The notes: a model not told the origin generated them from the letters alone. A DNA stretch of 8,840 bases from Proteobacteria bacterium UBA1847 (GCA_002338605.1 DDIP01000383.1:2208-11047), one strand, 5' to 3'; shown: positions 1-6,705, counted from the first letter of the stretch. A program made the numbers and translations.

Positions 1-1567
1 CGCCGACGGTAGTGTGGCAGTCGTCGCAGGTGTCGCCGCTCGGTACATGCGTGGGATGCTTTCCGGTAGCGATAATGCCGTCATGACAGCTGTTACAGGT
101 TCCGATGACCTGCGTGTGATCAACGGTGAATACCGGTGCGAATAGATTCGTATTGTGGCAATCCTCACAGAGGTTGCTGGTCTGGATATGCGTTTGATCT
201 TTGCCAACTGCGTCAACGCCATTGTGGCAGTCAACGCAATTTCCGGTAATGTTCACGTGGTCAAAGTTAGCTGGCAGCCAGGCGACAGTCGAGTGGCAAT
301 CATCACAGGTATCGCCGCTGGTGATATGGGTTGCGTTCTTGCCGGTCGCGGTAACGCCATCATGACAGGTTGCGCATGAACCGAGTACCTGTGTGTGATC
401 GACAGTGTCAGCGGGCACCCAGACACTGGAATCATGGCAGTCCTCGCACACATTGGTGGTTTGAATGTGTGTCGGGTTCTTACCGGTGGCGTCAGCGCCG
501 TTGTGGCACGTGACACAGTTCGCCGTTATATTGGCGTGATTGAAATTCGCCGGGAGCCAGCTGACCGTCGAGTGGCAGTCGTCGCAGTTCTCCCCGCTGG
601 TGATGTGCGTGGCGTTCTTGCCGGTTGCAACGACGCCGTCATGACAATTTCCGCAGGAGCCCAGAACCTGTGTGTGATCGACACTAAACGTCGGTACCCA
701 GATGTTTGGGGTGTGGCAGTCTTCACAGACGTCAGTCGAGGAAATATGAGACGAATTCTTGCCCGTAGCTTCGACGCCATTGTGACAGTCGATGCAGTTG
801 CCTGTGATATTGGTATGGTCGAAATTGGCAGGCAGCCAGCCAGCGGTTGAGTGGCAGTCATCGCACTGATTACCGCTGGCTATGTGAGTAGCGTGTTTTC
901 CTGTCGCCGTTGCGCCATTGTGGCAGGTCGAACAAGTTCCGAGGACCTGTGAATGGTCGACCACAAACGCTGGATTAAACGTATTGGTAGTGTGGCAGTC
1001 TTCGCAAACATTGGTGGCCGAGATATGAACCGGGCTCTTGCCCGTGGCTGTAGACCCGTCATGGCAGGATACGCAATTGCCGACAATACCGACGTGGTCG
1101 AATACCGCTGGCACCCAGGCATTTACAGTGTGGCAGTCGTCACACTGATCGTTTGACGATATATGCGTCGGTGTTTTACCGGTTGCCTGCATTCCGTTGT
1201 GGCAGCTGACACAACTGCCGGTCAATGACGAATGGTCGACAAATGTGACGACCGTCCATGAAGATGTGATATGACAGTCGGAACATTCCCCGTTTGTTGC
1301 CACATGGCTCGCCGATTTGGCGGATGCTCGTACCAGGCTGCTCTCCGAGTGACAGCTCGAACAGGCCGAACTGGTCGGTCCGAAAGTGCCGCTCACGTGG
1401 CAGCCTTCACAGGTCACGTTAATATGTGCACCATCGAGTTCGAATCCGGTGCTGAAGTGATCGAATTTCGTTTGGGCAACCGCATCGTTCACACTGAGCA
1501 AACCGGATAGTGCAATAACTGAAAGCACTATTGGAACGATGAAATAACGAAGTTTGGCACTGATCAT
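1..1567 (-). CDS. Secreted multihaem c-type cytochrome, 93-residue four-haem repeats (3' end beyond window)
   Basis: The frame is open from ATG at 1567 to the left edge, so 522 codons are visible without a stop. Residues 1-32 form a signal peptide (basic start, hydrophobic core, AVAQ-type cleavage site). After it come 21 CXXCH haem-attachment motifs, the first at about residue 53. From about residue 120 the chain is a tandem array whose unit is 93 residues with four haems, CXXCH sites every 23-24 residues, and alternating CEDCH and CDDCH forms. Each haem site is preceded by a lone His about 7-8 residues before it (FDH, VDH or THI), which suggests bis-His ligation of every haem. The start lies in an ATGA overlap with the upstream gene and has its own GAGGA ribosome site 7 nt upstream. 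The first module (residues 35-110) is of the other cytochrome's type. Likely a periplasmic or surface electron carrier; final length and any anchor are unseen. The exact family is not recognised. Confidence 0.95.
   Translation of the reverse strand, partial: MISAKLRYFIVPIVLSVIALSGLLSVNDAVAQTKFDHFSTGFELDGAHINVTCEGCHVSGTFGPTSSACSSCHSESSLVRASAKSASHVATNGECSDCHITSSWTVVTFVDHSSLTGSCVSCHNGMQATGKTPTHISSNDQCDDCHTVNAWVPAVFDHVGIVGNCVSCHDGSTATGKSPVHISATNVCEDCHTTNTFNPAFVVDHSQVLGTCSTCHNGATATGKHATHIASGNQCDDCHSTAGWLPANFDHTNITGNCIDCHNGVEATGKNSSHISSTDVCEDCHTPNIWVPTFSVDHTQVLGSCGNCHDGVVATGKNATHITSGENCDDCHSTVSWLPANFNHANITANCVTCHNGADATGKNPTHIQTTNVCEDCHDSSVWVPADTVDHTQVLGSCATCHDGVTATGKNATHITSGDTCDDCHSTVAWLPANFDHVNITGNCVDCHNGVDAVGKDQTHIQTSNLCEDCHNTNLFAPVFTVDHTQVIGTCNSCHDGIIATGKHPTHVPSGDTCDDCHTTVG
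14..1129 (-). repeat. Exact 279-bp tandem coding repeat (4 full units)
   Basis: The word gtggcag (gtggcaa in one copy), lying over the CDDCH codons, recurs at 14, 293, 572, 851 and 1130, a constant 279-bp step. This is 93 codons holding four haem motifs. Partial copies continue on both sides. Copies differ by many substitutions, but no indel occurs across four steps. Confidence 0.9.
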
Positions 1568-3132
1568 TGTAGGTTCCTCACTTCTTCGAAGGAGTCTGTC
1601 GTGTGACAGCGACCACAGTCCATGCCGAATTCATTGTCGTGGACATCATCAGCTCGATGGCAGCCGCCGCAGCTACCATCAATTAATTTCATTTTTTCAA
1701 GTGAACTGCGATGGCAGTCATTGCAGGCGACAGTGAGATGCGCACCCTCGAGCGCGAAGTCTGTCTGGAGATTGTGATCGAAATCCCAAAGGTCCCAGGC
1801 GACGGGATTGTGGCACCCGTCGCAACGCCCGGTGAAACTGCCGCGGTGTGGGTCGTCCTCGTGATGACAACTTGCACAGTCGGATTCTACTTCCTTGAAT
1901 GCCTGGGTTTCGTGGCAGTCCTCGCATTCGTTGTCATTGTGCTTCCCCAGCAGCGGAAAAGAAGTCAGGTCATGATCAAAAAACACCGGATCCTGCCAAT
2001 TCACCTCGGTGTGGCATGTTTCGCAAACTGTCCCGAGGGTGCCATCGTGCGGGTCGTCATCAAGGTGACAGGAATCGCAGCTCGTATTCAGCTCAACTTC
2101 AAAAATCGGTTCCACATGGCAGTCATTGCATGCGACTTCTTTATGCCCACCGAGCAACGGATAGTCGGTATCAATGTCGTGCTCAAACGTCGTATCCGGC
2201 CAGGCGCTAAAGCTGTGGCAGGTATCGCATTGCTCGCCGTTGTGCCCGTCATGATTGTCGTCTTCCAGGTGGCATGATGCACAGGCCATATCCATGGTGT
2301 CACTGAAAGGATCCTCGGAGTGGCAGTCGTTGCAGGCCAGTTCGTCATGCCGCCCGAGCAAGTCGAAGTCAGTATCGCGGCTGTGGTCAAAGCTCGAATC
2401 ATGCCAGTCCGACGGATTGTGACAGTTGCCGCAATCGTTACCGCTGCGACCATCATGAGCATCGTCCTCAGCGTGACAGTCATAGCAGGTTGATGCCGGT
2501 CTGGGAAACGTTCGATCTTCATGGCAGTCAAGGCACGCAGCTTCAACGTGCTTGCCGATCAGTGGGTAATCCGTTGTATCGTGATCAAACTTGGCCTGCA
2601 GCCATTCTGTCGGTTGATGACAGGTGGTGCATTCGAGGCCCATGGCGCCGTCGTGAGGTTCGTCTTCGCGGTGACAGTCTACGCACGCGGACGGCGCCTC
2701 ACGGTGTTTTTGGTCGGTTTTGTGGCAGTCTGAACATTCAGCTTCCTTGTGCGATCCCTGCAACTCAAAGTCGGTAAAACGGTGATCAAAAGCCGCTTCG
2801 TCAAGCATAATCACGACAGCGTCACGACCGACATGCTCGGTATGGCAGGTTGAGCACTGCTCGGTCTCGACTTCAACACGCTGTCCATGGAAACCGGTCT
2901 CATTGGTTACGTCGGCAGCGATTGCGTCATGACAGTCAAGGCACAATCTCTTTTGCGCCTTCTTGTCAAACTTCTTGTGACAAGACGAGCATTTCGATTC
3001 CAAATCAGCATGATCGCTGATAACCTGGCCTGGCATTACCAGCGTCTCAATATCCTGAGCGTGTGAATTGCTTGTCGTCACTAGTGCGAACATTGTTAGA
3101 AGACCCAGTAATATTGACTGCCGTTCGCTCAT
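1564..3132 (-). CDS. Secreted 21-haem c-type cytochrome, triplet-haem repeats
   Basis: This 522-residue protein has a short signal peptide (residues 1-25, ending near SHAQ) and 21 CXXCH motifs from about residue 48 to 506. They fall into seven groups of three. The last six groups are clear tandem modules of 67-68 residues with the pattern CxDCH, CxxCH, DDxHDG, CxxCH, W, FDH, then F/YxLxGxH. Each module supplies three extra His (in FDH, GxH and HDG), enough for bis-His ligation of all three haems. Such triplet modules recall cytochrome c7-type chains and the 12-haem nanowire cytochromes of Geobacter; that likeness is from memory, not a search. The protein is rich in Asp and Glu. It starts 18 nt after the cytochrome b gene and its stop overlaps the next start (ATGA). 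Likely a periplasmic electron relay between the membrane cytochrome b and the second cytochrome. Confidence 0.95.
   Translation of the reverse strand: MSERQSILLGLLTMFALVTTSNSHAQDIETLVMPGQVISDHADLESKCSSCHKKFDKKAQKRLCLDCHDAIAADVTNETGFHGQRVEVETEQCSTCHTEHVGRDAVVIMLDEAAFDHRFTDFELQGSHKEAECSDCHKTDQKHREAPSACVDCHREDEPHDGAMGLECTTCHQPTEWLQAKFDHDTTDYPLIGKHVEAACLDCHEDRTFPRPASTCYDCHAEDDAHDGRSGNDCGNCHNPSDWHDSSFDHSRDTDFDLLGRHDELACNDCHSEDPFSDTMDMACASCHLEDDNHDGHNGEQCDTCHSFSAWPDTTFEHDIDTDYPLLGGHKEVACNDCHVEPIFEVELNTSCDSCHLDDDPHDGTLGTVCETCHTEVNWQDPVFFDHDLTSFPLLGKHNDNECEDCHETQAFKEVESDCASCHHEDDPHRGSFTGRCDGCHNPVAWDLWDFDHNLQTDFALEGAHLTVACNDCHRSSLEKMKLIDGSCGGCHRADDVHDNEFGMDCGRCHTTDSFEEVRNLQ
1575..1579 (-). promoter_or_regulatory. 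Ribosome binding site for the downstream cytochrome
   Basis: GAGGA on the minus strand lies inside the last codons of the 21-haem gene, 7 nt before the ATG at 1567. It fixes the start of the second cytochrome at the ATGA overlap and gives it translation initiation of its own in addition to coupling. Confidence 0.75.
1630..2860 (-). repeat. Tandem triplet-haem modules (six copies of 67-68 codons)
   Basis: Measured from the first CXXCH of one module to the next, the units are 67, 67, 68, 68 and 67 residues, followed by a final copy. Each holds three haem motifs. The approximate boundaries cover the six clear modules; the N-terminal haem triplet of the protein is more divergent. Confidence 0.8.
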
Positions 3133-3150
3133 CGCCTGCGATCAGTAGAC

Positions 3151-4056
3151 CTAGTACATGTGCACGGCGAGAACATGAAACAGGGCCGCAGCGATTAATA
3201 AGAGAAACAGCGGCATGTGGAAAACATGCCACAGCGAGAACAGCCGCTCATAAAATGCGAGCTGAGCGACTTGCCGCATCAATTTAACCTGTTTTGCAGC
3301 ATAAGCATTTGCCGTCCTGCGGAGGCTCTTGGTATTGCTGCGGACGACACTGTTGGCGGCGGATTTCTCCTTTATCTCCCTGTTAATTCCCAGGTGCAGT
3401 CGAATTCGTACGACGTAGTACCTAATCGCCCACGACAGGCTGTGCCGTATGCTGATCTCTCGAGTGTGTTCATCGCCTGCGAGCTTTTCCGATACGGAAT
3501 GCAATTCTGCAATGAAATTCGGAAGTATTGCCGCCAAACCCTGGCTGTTACCTACGGAGTCGGATATTTCCGCACGGAGTTCTTCTATGCTCGCTCGTTT
3601 GCCGTAGAGGCCACGATGGATTCGAATGTAGAAATATCGGCCAATAATTCCACTAATTGTCACGGCGATCATGCTGTATAAGGCAACCTTGCTGTTCAAC
3701 GCGTCGACACTGAAATTGCAGTGAAAGAGAATCAGCGCGGGGCCCACGAGGCCAATAATCATGTGAATACGGAACCAGTGTTTTACCAGCCCGAAGCGAC
3801 GGAGTAGTGAAGATTTCTTGCCGGACGGGTAAACGAGCAGAAGCAGCATCATCGACCCGCCGATGATGCCGAGCCAGTATCCCAGTCCATCTTCCGGATT
3901 GATCCACTCCTGACCTTTAAGCAACCAACCGAAAAGCAAAGCAAAAACCAGCGTCACGTAACCGTAGAATGCGCTGCGGGAATTGTGGGGCACCCGGCCC
4001 TTCTCGGAGCTGGCAACATTCGAAGCAGCCATTTCGTTTACTGTCGTTTCTGTCAT
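3151..4056 (-). CDS. Membrane cytochrome b-like protein, probable di-haem quinone-linked subunit
   Basis: The 301-residue protein has about five hydrophobic helices: residues 31-48, 60-76, 95-113, 124-146 and 276-299. His98 and His112 on the third, and His280 and His294 on the last, form two pairs each spaced 14 residues apart. That is the arrangement by which two helices hold two b haems, one near each membrane face, in cytochrome b561-like and other b-type subunits. A long basic, polar segment (about 147-270) separates the two haem helices and probably lies in the cytoplasm. The sequence is not an obvious member of a named family. Genes for a CcmI-like factor (15 nt upstream) and two long c-type cytochromes (18 nt downstream) flank it in one operon, so its likely job is moving electrons between quinones and the periplasmic cytochromes. 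Direction of flow cannot be read from sequence. Confidence 0.85.
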   Translation of the reverse strand: MTETTVNEMAASNVASSEKGRVPHNSRSAFYGYVTLVFALLFGWLLKGQEWINPEDGLGYWLGIIGGSMMLLLLVYPSGKKSSLLRRFGLVKHWFRIHMIIGLVGPALILFHCNFSVDALNSKVALYSMIAVTISGIIGRYFYIRIHRGLYGKRASIEELRAEISDSVGNSQGLAAILPNFIAELHSVSEKLAGDEHTREISIRHSLSWAIRYYVVRIRLHLGINREIKEKSAANSVVRSNTKSLRRTANAYAAKQVKLMRQVAQLAFYERLFSLWHVFHMPLFLLLIAAALFHVLAVHMY

Positions 4057-4071
4057 CTTGTTCGCTTTGTA

Positions 4072-4848
4072 TTAATCGATTGTCAGATTGATTGGCTGGT
4101 TGTCTGCAATCGTAATGGGGCCGGATTTTGCCTCGAGACTTCGCAATGTCACGGTTGCATCGCCGCCTCTGGAGATCCTTGCGGTAATCGTGACGCTAGG
4201 AAAGTCGGATAGTTTTAAGTCCGGTGTCATCGACAGACTGTCATCAAGCACGAAACTGATGGGCAGTTCAGATGCAGCCCTTCGTAATACAGCGATTGGC
4301 ATTGCCGGTCCGTCAACGGCTTTTGCAAAAACAAATACGGTGTCCGTCGGATTGACGACAGTTGCAGCGGATTCCGACAATGAGACGGTGCCGGAAATAC
4401 GGGATACCGCTGTGGCAATGTCGCCACCCGCCATGCTGGCCAAATCTGCATCAAACTGTCCCAATGCAGCAGCCTTTTCGTAGGCCGCGAGAGCTTCCGC
4501 GTTCCGATTGAGATGTTTGTAGGATCTTGCAAGGAGCAGCCAGCTGCCAGCGTCGCCCGGGCTTTGCTCCAAACGGGCCGCAAGGCCGTCGACCATACTG
4601 GCCACTGAACCGACTTTGTTTTCGGTCGCGGTTGCAGTTTTCATTATTGCTGATGGTACTCGGGTGGCCGCGCTTCCTGTCGACGACGGTGAGCCGAGCG
4701 CCAGGTAAACTCCGGCCGCAACAACTGGTAAGCCTGCCGTCAATGCGATAACCGTTCCTGATCGCTTTGTCAGCAGCAGTGGCCTCGCCACAAAGCCGAC
4801 GGCAATTACGACCATTACCAGGGTTGCCACCCAGAATACGGCGGTCAT
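4072..4848 (-). CDS. CcmI/NrfG-like cytochrome c maturation factor, short form
   Basis: From ATG at 4848 this gives 258 residues. It has two membrane helices (about residues 2-24 and 33-52), a TPR segment (about 90-130, with a WLLLARSYKHL...AEALAAYEKA-type pattern) and a C-terminal beta-rich domain (about 150-258) matching CcmI C-termini: VFVFAKA, then a P-I-A-V-L-R-R stretch, then FPSVTITARISRGG. CcmI proteins present apocytochromes to the haem lyase. CcmI is usually near 400 residues; here the long loop between the helices is almost absent. The start at 4848 is favoured because GGAG lies 7 nt before it; ATG at 4854 is too close to that site, and ATG at 4986 adds 46 residues that look non-coding. 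It heads the operon, so it may be dedicated to the multihaem substrates downstream. Confidence 0.87.
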   Translation of the reverse strand: MTAVFWVATLVMVVIAVGFVARPLLLTKRSGTVIALTAGLPVVAAGVYLALGSPSSTGSAATRVPSAIMKTATATENKVGSVASMVDGLAARLEQSPGDAGSWLLLARSYKHLNRNAEALAAYEKAAALGQFDADLASMAGGDIATAVSRISGTVSLSESAATVVNPTDTVFVFAKAVDGPAMPIAVLRRAASELPISFVLDDSLSMTPDLKLSDFPSVTITARISRGGDATVTLRSLEAKSGPITIADNQPINLTID

Positions 4849-4855
4849 TTCCATT

Positions 4856-4859
4856 CTCC
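4856..4859 (-). promoter_or_regulatory. Ribosome binding site deciding the CcmI-like start
   Basis: GGAG on the minus strand is 7 nt from the ATG at 4848 but only 1 nt from the in-frame ATG at 4854, so it supports the inner start (MTAVFW). Confidence 0.65.
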
Positions 4860-5092
4860 ACTCGACATGTTTTGCTCCAATTCGCTGGCATGACTCATCA
4901 CTAGTCAACACGAAATCCGGGTAGAAAAAGTTCCGGAATGCCCGAACAAAAATAGTTTTCGTGGTTCTTGCGGTAGAATCGCCCAACGCGCGCCCATGTA
5001 ACGCAGATCGACATTCTGAACGATTCGGATTTTCGCTCCAAGTGTCTCCACATGCCGACAGCGGAACGTCGAAAACGGGTCTTTCGGGGTGC

Positions 5093-5108
5093 TACGGTAA
5101 AAACCGTA
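5093..5108. promoter_or_regulatory. Perfect inverted repeat, possible operator
   Basis: TACGGT-AAAA-ACCGTA is a perfect 6-bp inverted repeat with a 4-nt spacer in the non-coding gap, about 245 bp upstream of the leftward operon. No T-run follows on either strand, so it is not an intrinsic terminator. It does not fit the NarL heptamer consensus TACYNMT. It may be a regulator site or chance. Confidence 0.3.
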
Positions 5109-5302
5109 CTTCGAGTTGGAAGTATTGGCGTAGATGTTGCCCAAGTGAACGGCAAAATTCGACCGGGTTTGTATCGGCCATTCGATCCGCTTATGTCAAA
5201 AATGGTGCGAATTCATTGATCTAGGAGAGGGAGCGAGAATTGGTGTCAAGACGTGCTTTTTTGCTGGCGATTCAGAAATGAATTCATGTAGCAAGCACAT
5301 TT

Positions 5303-5318
5303 TGTGAGTCGGATCACA
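5303..5318 (+). promoter_or_regulatory. CRP/FNR-family operator, perfect TGTGA-N6-TCACA
   Basis: TGTGA at 5303-5307 and TCACA at 5314-5318 are separated by six bases. Both half-sites match the enterobacterial CRP core exactly. The centre (5310.5) lies 75 bp before the flavoprotein ATG. It fits the CRP consensus better than FNR (TTGAT-N4-ATCAA). The site is about 455 bp from the leftward operon start, so it most directly concerns the rightward gene. Confidence 0.75.
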
Positions 5319-5336
5319 CTAGTTGCGTCCCATGCG

Positions 5337-5342
5337 GATAAT
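5337..5342 (+). promoter_or_regulatory. -10-like hexamer for the flavoprotein gene
   Basis: GATAAT matches the sigma-70 -10 consensus in five of six bases. The predicted start of transcription, near 5349-5352, puts the CRP-type site centre at about -39 to -41, as in class II activator-dependent promoters. At the -35 spacing the sequence is TCACAC, a poor match that lies in the operator. The leader would be about 35 nt. Confidence 0.55.
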
Positions 5343-5385
5343 CTCTGCGACAAATGCGCAAATATTTGAAGTTTATTGAGACGCC

Positions 5386-6705
5386 ATGTTGAGCAAAGTT
5401 TTTCAGGTTCTTTTGTATGCCGTGCCTGTCCTGTTGATATTGGGTTGGTACGTTCGTCGCCACACGGCTCGGGAATCGAGTGGTCTGCAGGCGCTTGTGA
5501 CTGCGAAAGAAGAGGGCATGACCGAGCCACCGACGCTGCATCCTGTCATTGACCACACGATTTGCATTGGTTGCACAAATTGCGTGGCGGCCTGTCCTGA
5601 ACAGGGGGCTCACCAGGTCCTCGGCATGATAAGGAAAAAAGCGCATCTCGTTGGCCCGACGAATTGTATTGGCCATGGAGCGTGTAAGGCCGTTTGTCCC
5701 GTGAACGCTATTACCCTGGTTTTCGGGACCTCAAAACGTGGTGTTGATATTCCCCTCGTGAACCCGGATTTCCAGACCAATGTTCCGGGTGTTTTTATCG
5801 CCGGCGAGCTTGGCGGTATGGGCTTGATTCGAAATGCGGTTGAGCAGGGAAGACAGGCGATGCGATCGATCTCGACGTTGCTGAAAATGCCGCACAAAAA
5901 TGAGCTTGATGTAGTCATAGTCGGAGCCGGGCCCGCAGGATTTTCCGCAACCCTGGCAGCGACGGAATCGAAGTTGCGCTATGTAACCCTTGAGCAGGAG
6001 GAACTCGGCGGGACAGTCGCCCATTTTCCGCGCAGGAAACTGGTGATGACCCAGCCGGCTGATCTGCCGATTGTTGGCAAGATGCCGTTCAAGGAAGTAC
6101 AAAAAGAAACGCTGATTGATTTTTGGCGTGATGTTGAACAGAAAACCGGAATCAGAATCAGCTACAGCGAAAGCGTCGAGTCGATTGCAGCCAGTAGCGA
6201 CGGCGGATTCGATGTTAAGACTAACAAGAGAAATATCAATACAAGAACGGTCCTGCTGAGTATTGGGCGTCGCGGTTCACCCAGAAAACTTGGCGTACCG
6301 GGAGAAGAAATGGATAAGGTGGTGTACAGGGTCATCGATCCTCAGCAATACGCCAATCAGCATGTATTGGTCGTTGGCGGCGGCGATAGTGCATTGGAAG
6401 CTGCGACGAGTATCGCGGCAGAAGTGGGTACAACGGTTACCTTATCCTATCGATCCGAGGCATTTTCCCGCGCCAAACCCAGAAATCGTTTGCTGGTTGA
6501 ATCGATGCGAGCAGAGGGACGATTGCGCGTGTTATTCAAATCCATTGTCAAGCGAATTGAAGAGGGGTCAGTCACGATCGTTGCCAATGACGTTGAAGAA
6601 ACGCTTGATAACGATGCAGTTGTCGTATCAGCTGGCGGCATACTGCCGAGCGGATTCCTGAGAACGGTGGGAATTCACGTCGAAACGAAGTGGGGTAGCG
6701 AATAA
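5386..6705 (+). CDS. Membrane-anchored iron-sulfur flavoprotein oxidoreductase (ferredoxin plus permuted TrxR-like FAD/NAD(P) fold)
   Basis: This 439-residue protein has one N-terminal membrane helix (residues 5-22) followed by Arg-Arg-His, which suggests a cytoplasmic body. Residues 55-112 are a two-cluster ferredoxin domain: C60, C63, C66 and C70, then C94, H97, C100 and C104, with His where the second cluster normally has Cys. Residues 125-160 (NPDFQTNVPGVFIAGE, then NAVEQG) match the segment that usually ends thioredoxin-reductase-like flavoproteins, yet here they precede the FAD GxGxxG (G180-AGPAG). The NAD(P) loop GGGDSALEAA is at 331-340. All seven Cys are in the cluster motifs, so the redox-active CxxC of thioredoxin reductase is absent. 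Likely moves electrons between NAD(P)H, FAD and Fe-S clusters at the membrane; the partner is unknown. It is divergent from the cytochrome operon and has a CRP-type promoter. Confidence 0.9.
   Translation: MLSKVFQVLLYAVPVLLILGWYVRRHTARESSGLQALVTAKEEGMTEPPTLHPVIDHTICIGCTNCVAACPEQGAHQVLGMIRKKAHLVGPTNCIGHGACKAVCPVNAITLVFGTSKRGVDIPLVNPDFQTNVPGVFIAGELGGMGLIRNAVEQGRQAMRSISTLLKMPHKNELDVVIVGAGPAGFSATLAATESKLRYVTLEQEELGGTVAHFPRRKLVMTQPADLPIVGKMPFKEVQKETLIDFWRDVEQKTGIRISYSESVESIAASSDGGFDVKTNKRNINTRTVLLSIGRRGSPRKLGVPGEEMDKVVYRVIDPQQYANQHVLVVGGGDSALEAATSIAAEVGTTVTLSYRSEAFSRAKPRNRLLVESMRAEGRLRVLFKSIVKRIEEGSVTIVANDVEETLDNDAVVVSAGGILPSGFLRTVGIHVETKWGSE

Larger units (their letters stand above)
4849..5385. 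other. Divergent intergenic control region
   Basis: This stretch of 537 bp separates the leftward cytochrome operon from the rightward flavoprotein gene. Open frames exist here on both strands, but none shows a recognisable domain. What can be seen is a CRP-type palindrome and -10-like hexamer on the right side, a short perfect inverted repeat at 5093-5108, and a GAATTCAT word repeated near 5209 and 5281. A promoter for the leftward operon must lie here. A TTGACT word on the minus strand near 4908 has no good -10 partner, so I do not call it. Confidence 0.7.

Noticed and set aside
155..1156. Several plus- and minus-strand open frames of 67-151 codons over the left repeat region
   Set aside because: They are shadows of the repeat-rich cytochrome frame, which is open throughout. 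They lack haem motifs and known domains, and their apparent internal repetition follows from the 279-bp period.
1..1260. Regular DNA repeats resembling a CRISPR or satellite array
   Set aside because: The 279-bp period is coding and in frame (93 codons with four CXXCH). There are no short identical repeats separated by unique spacers.
1711..2277. A 188-codon plus-strand open frame opposite the 21-haem gene
   Set aside because: Antisense to CXXCH repeats. Its hydrophobic content comes from complemented Asp/His-rich codons, and no ribosome site or family match is apparent.
4849..4986. N-terminal extension of the CcmI-like protein from ATG at 4986
   Set aside because: The 46 extra residues are not like a CcmI N-terminus, and the good GGAG spacing supports the start at 4848.
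4901..5224. Small open frames of 79-87 codons in the intergenic gap on both strands
   Set aside because: Low-complexity, Arg/Ser/Cys-rich composition, overlapping each other in several frames, with no domain and no convincing ribosome site.
5240..5281. A 13-codon TTG/GTG-start open frame after a purine-rich AGGAGAGGGAG
   Set aside because: It lies upstream of the likely promoter at 5337, so it would not be a leader peptide of that transcript, and it is too short to judge.
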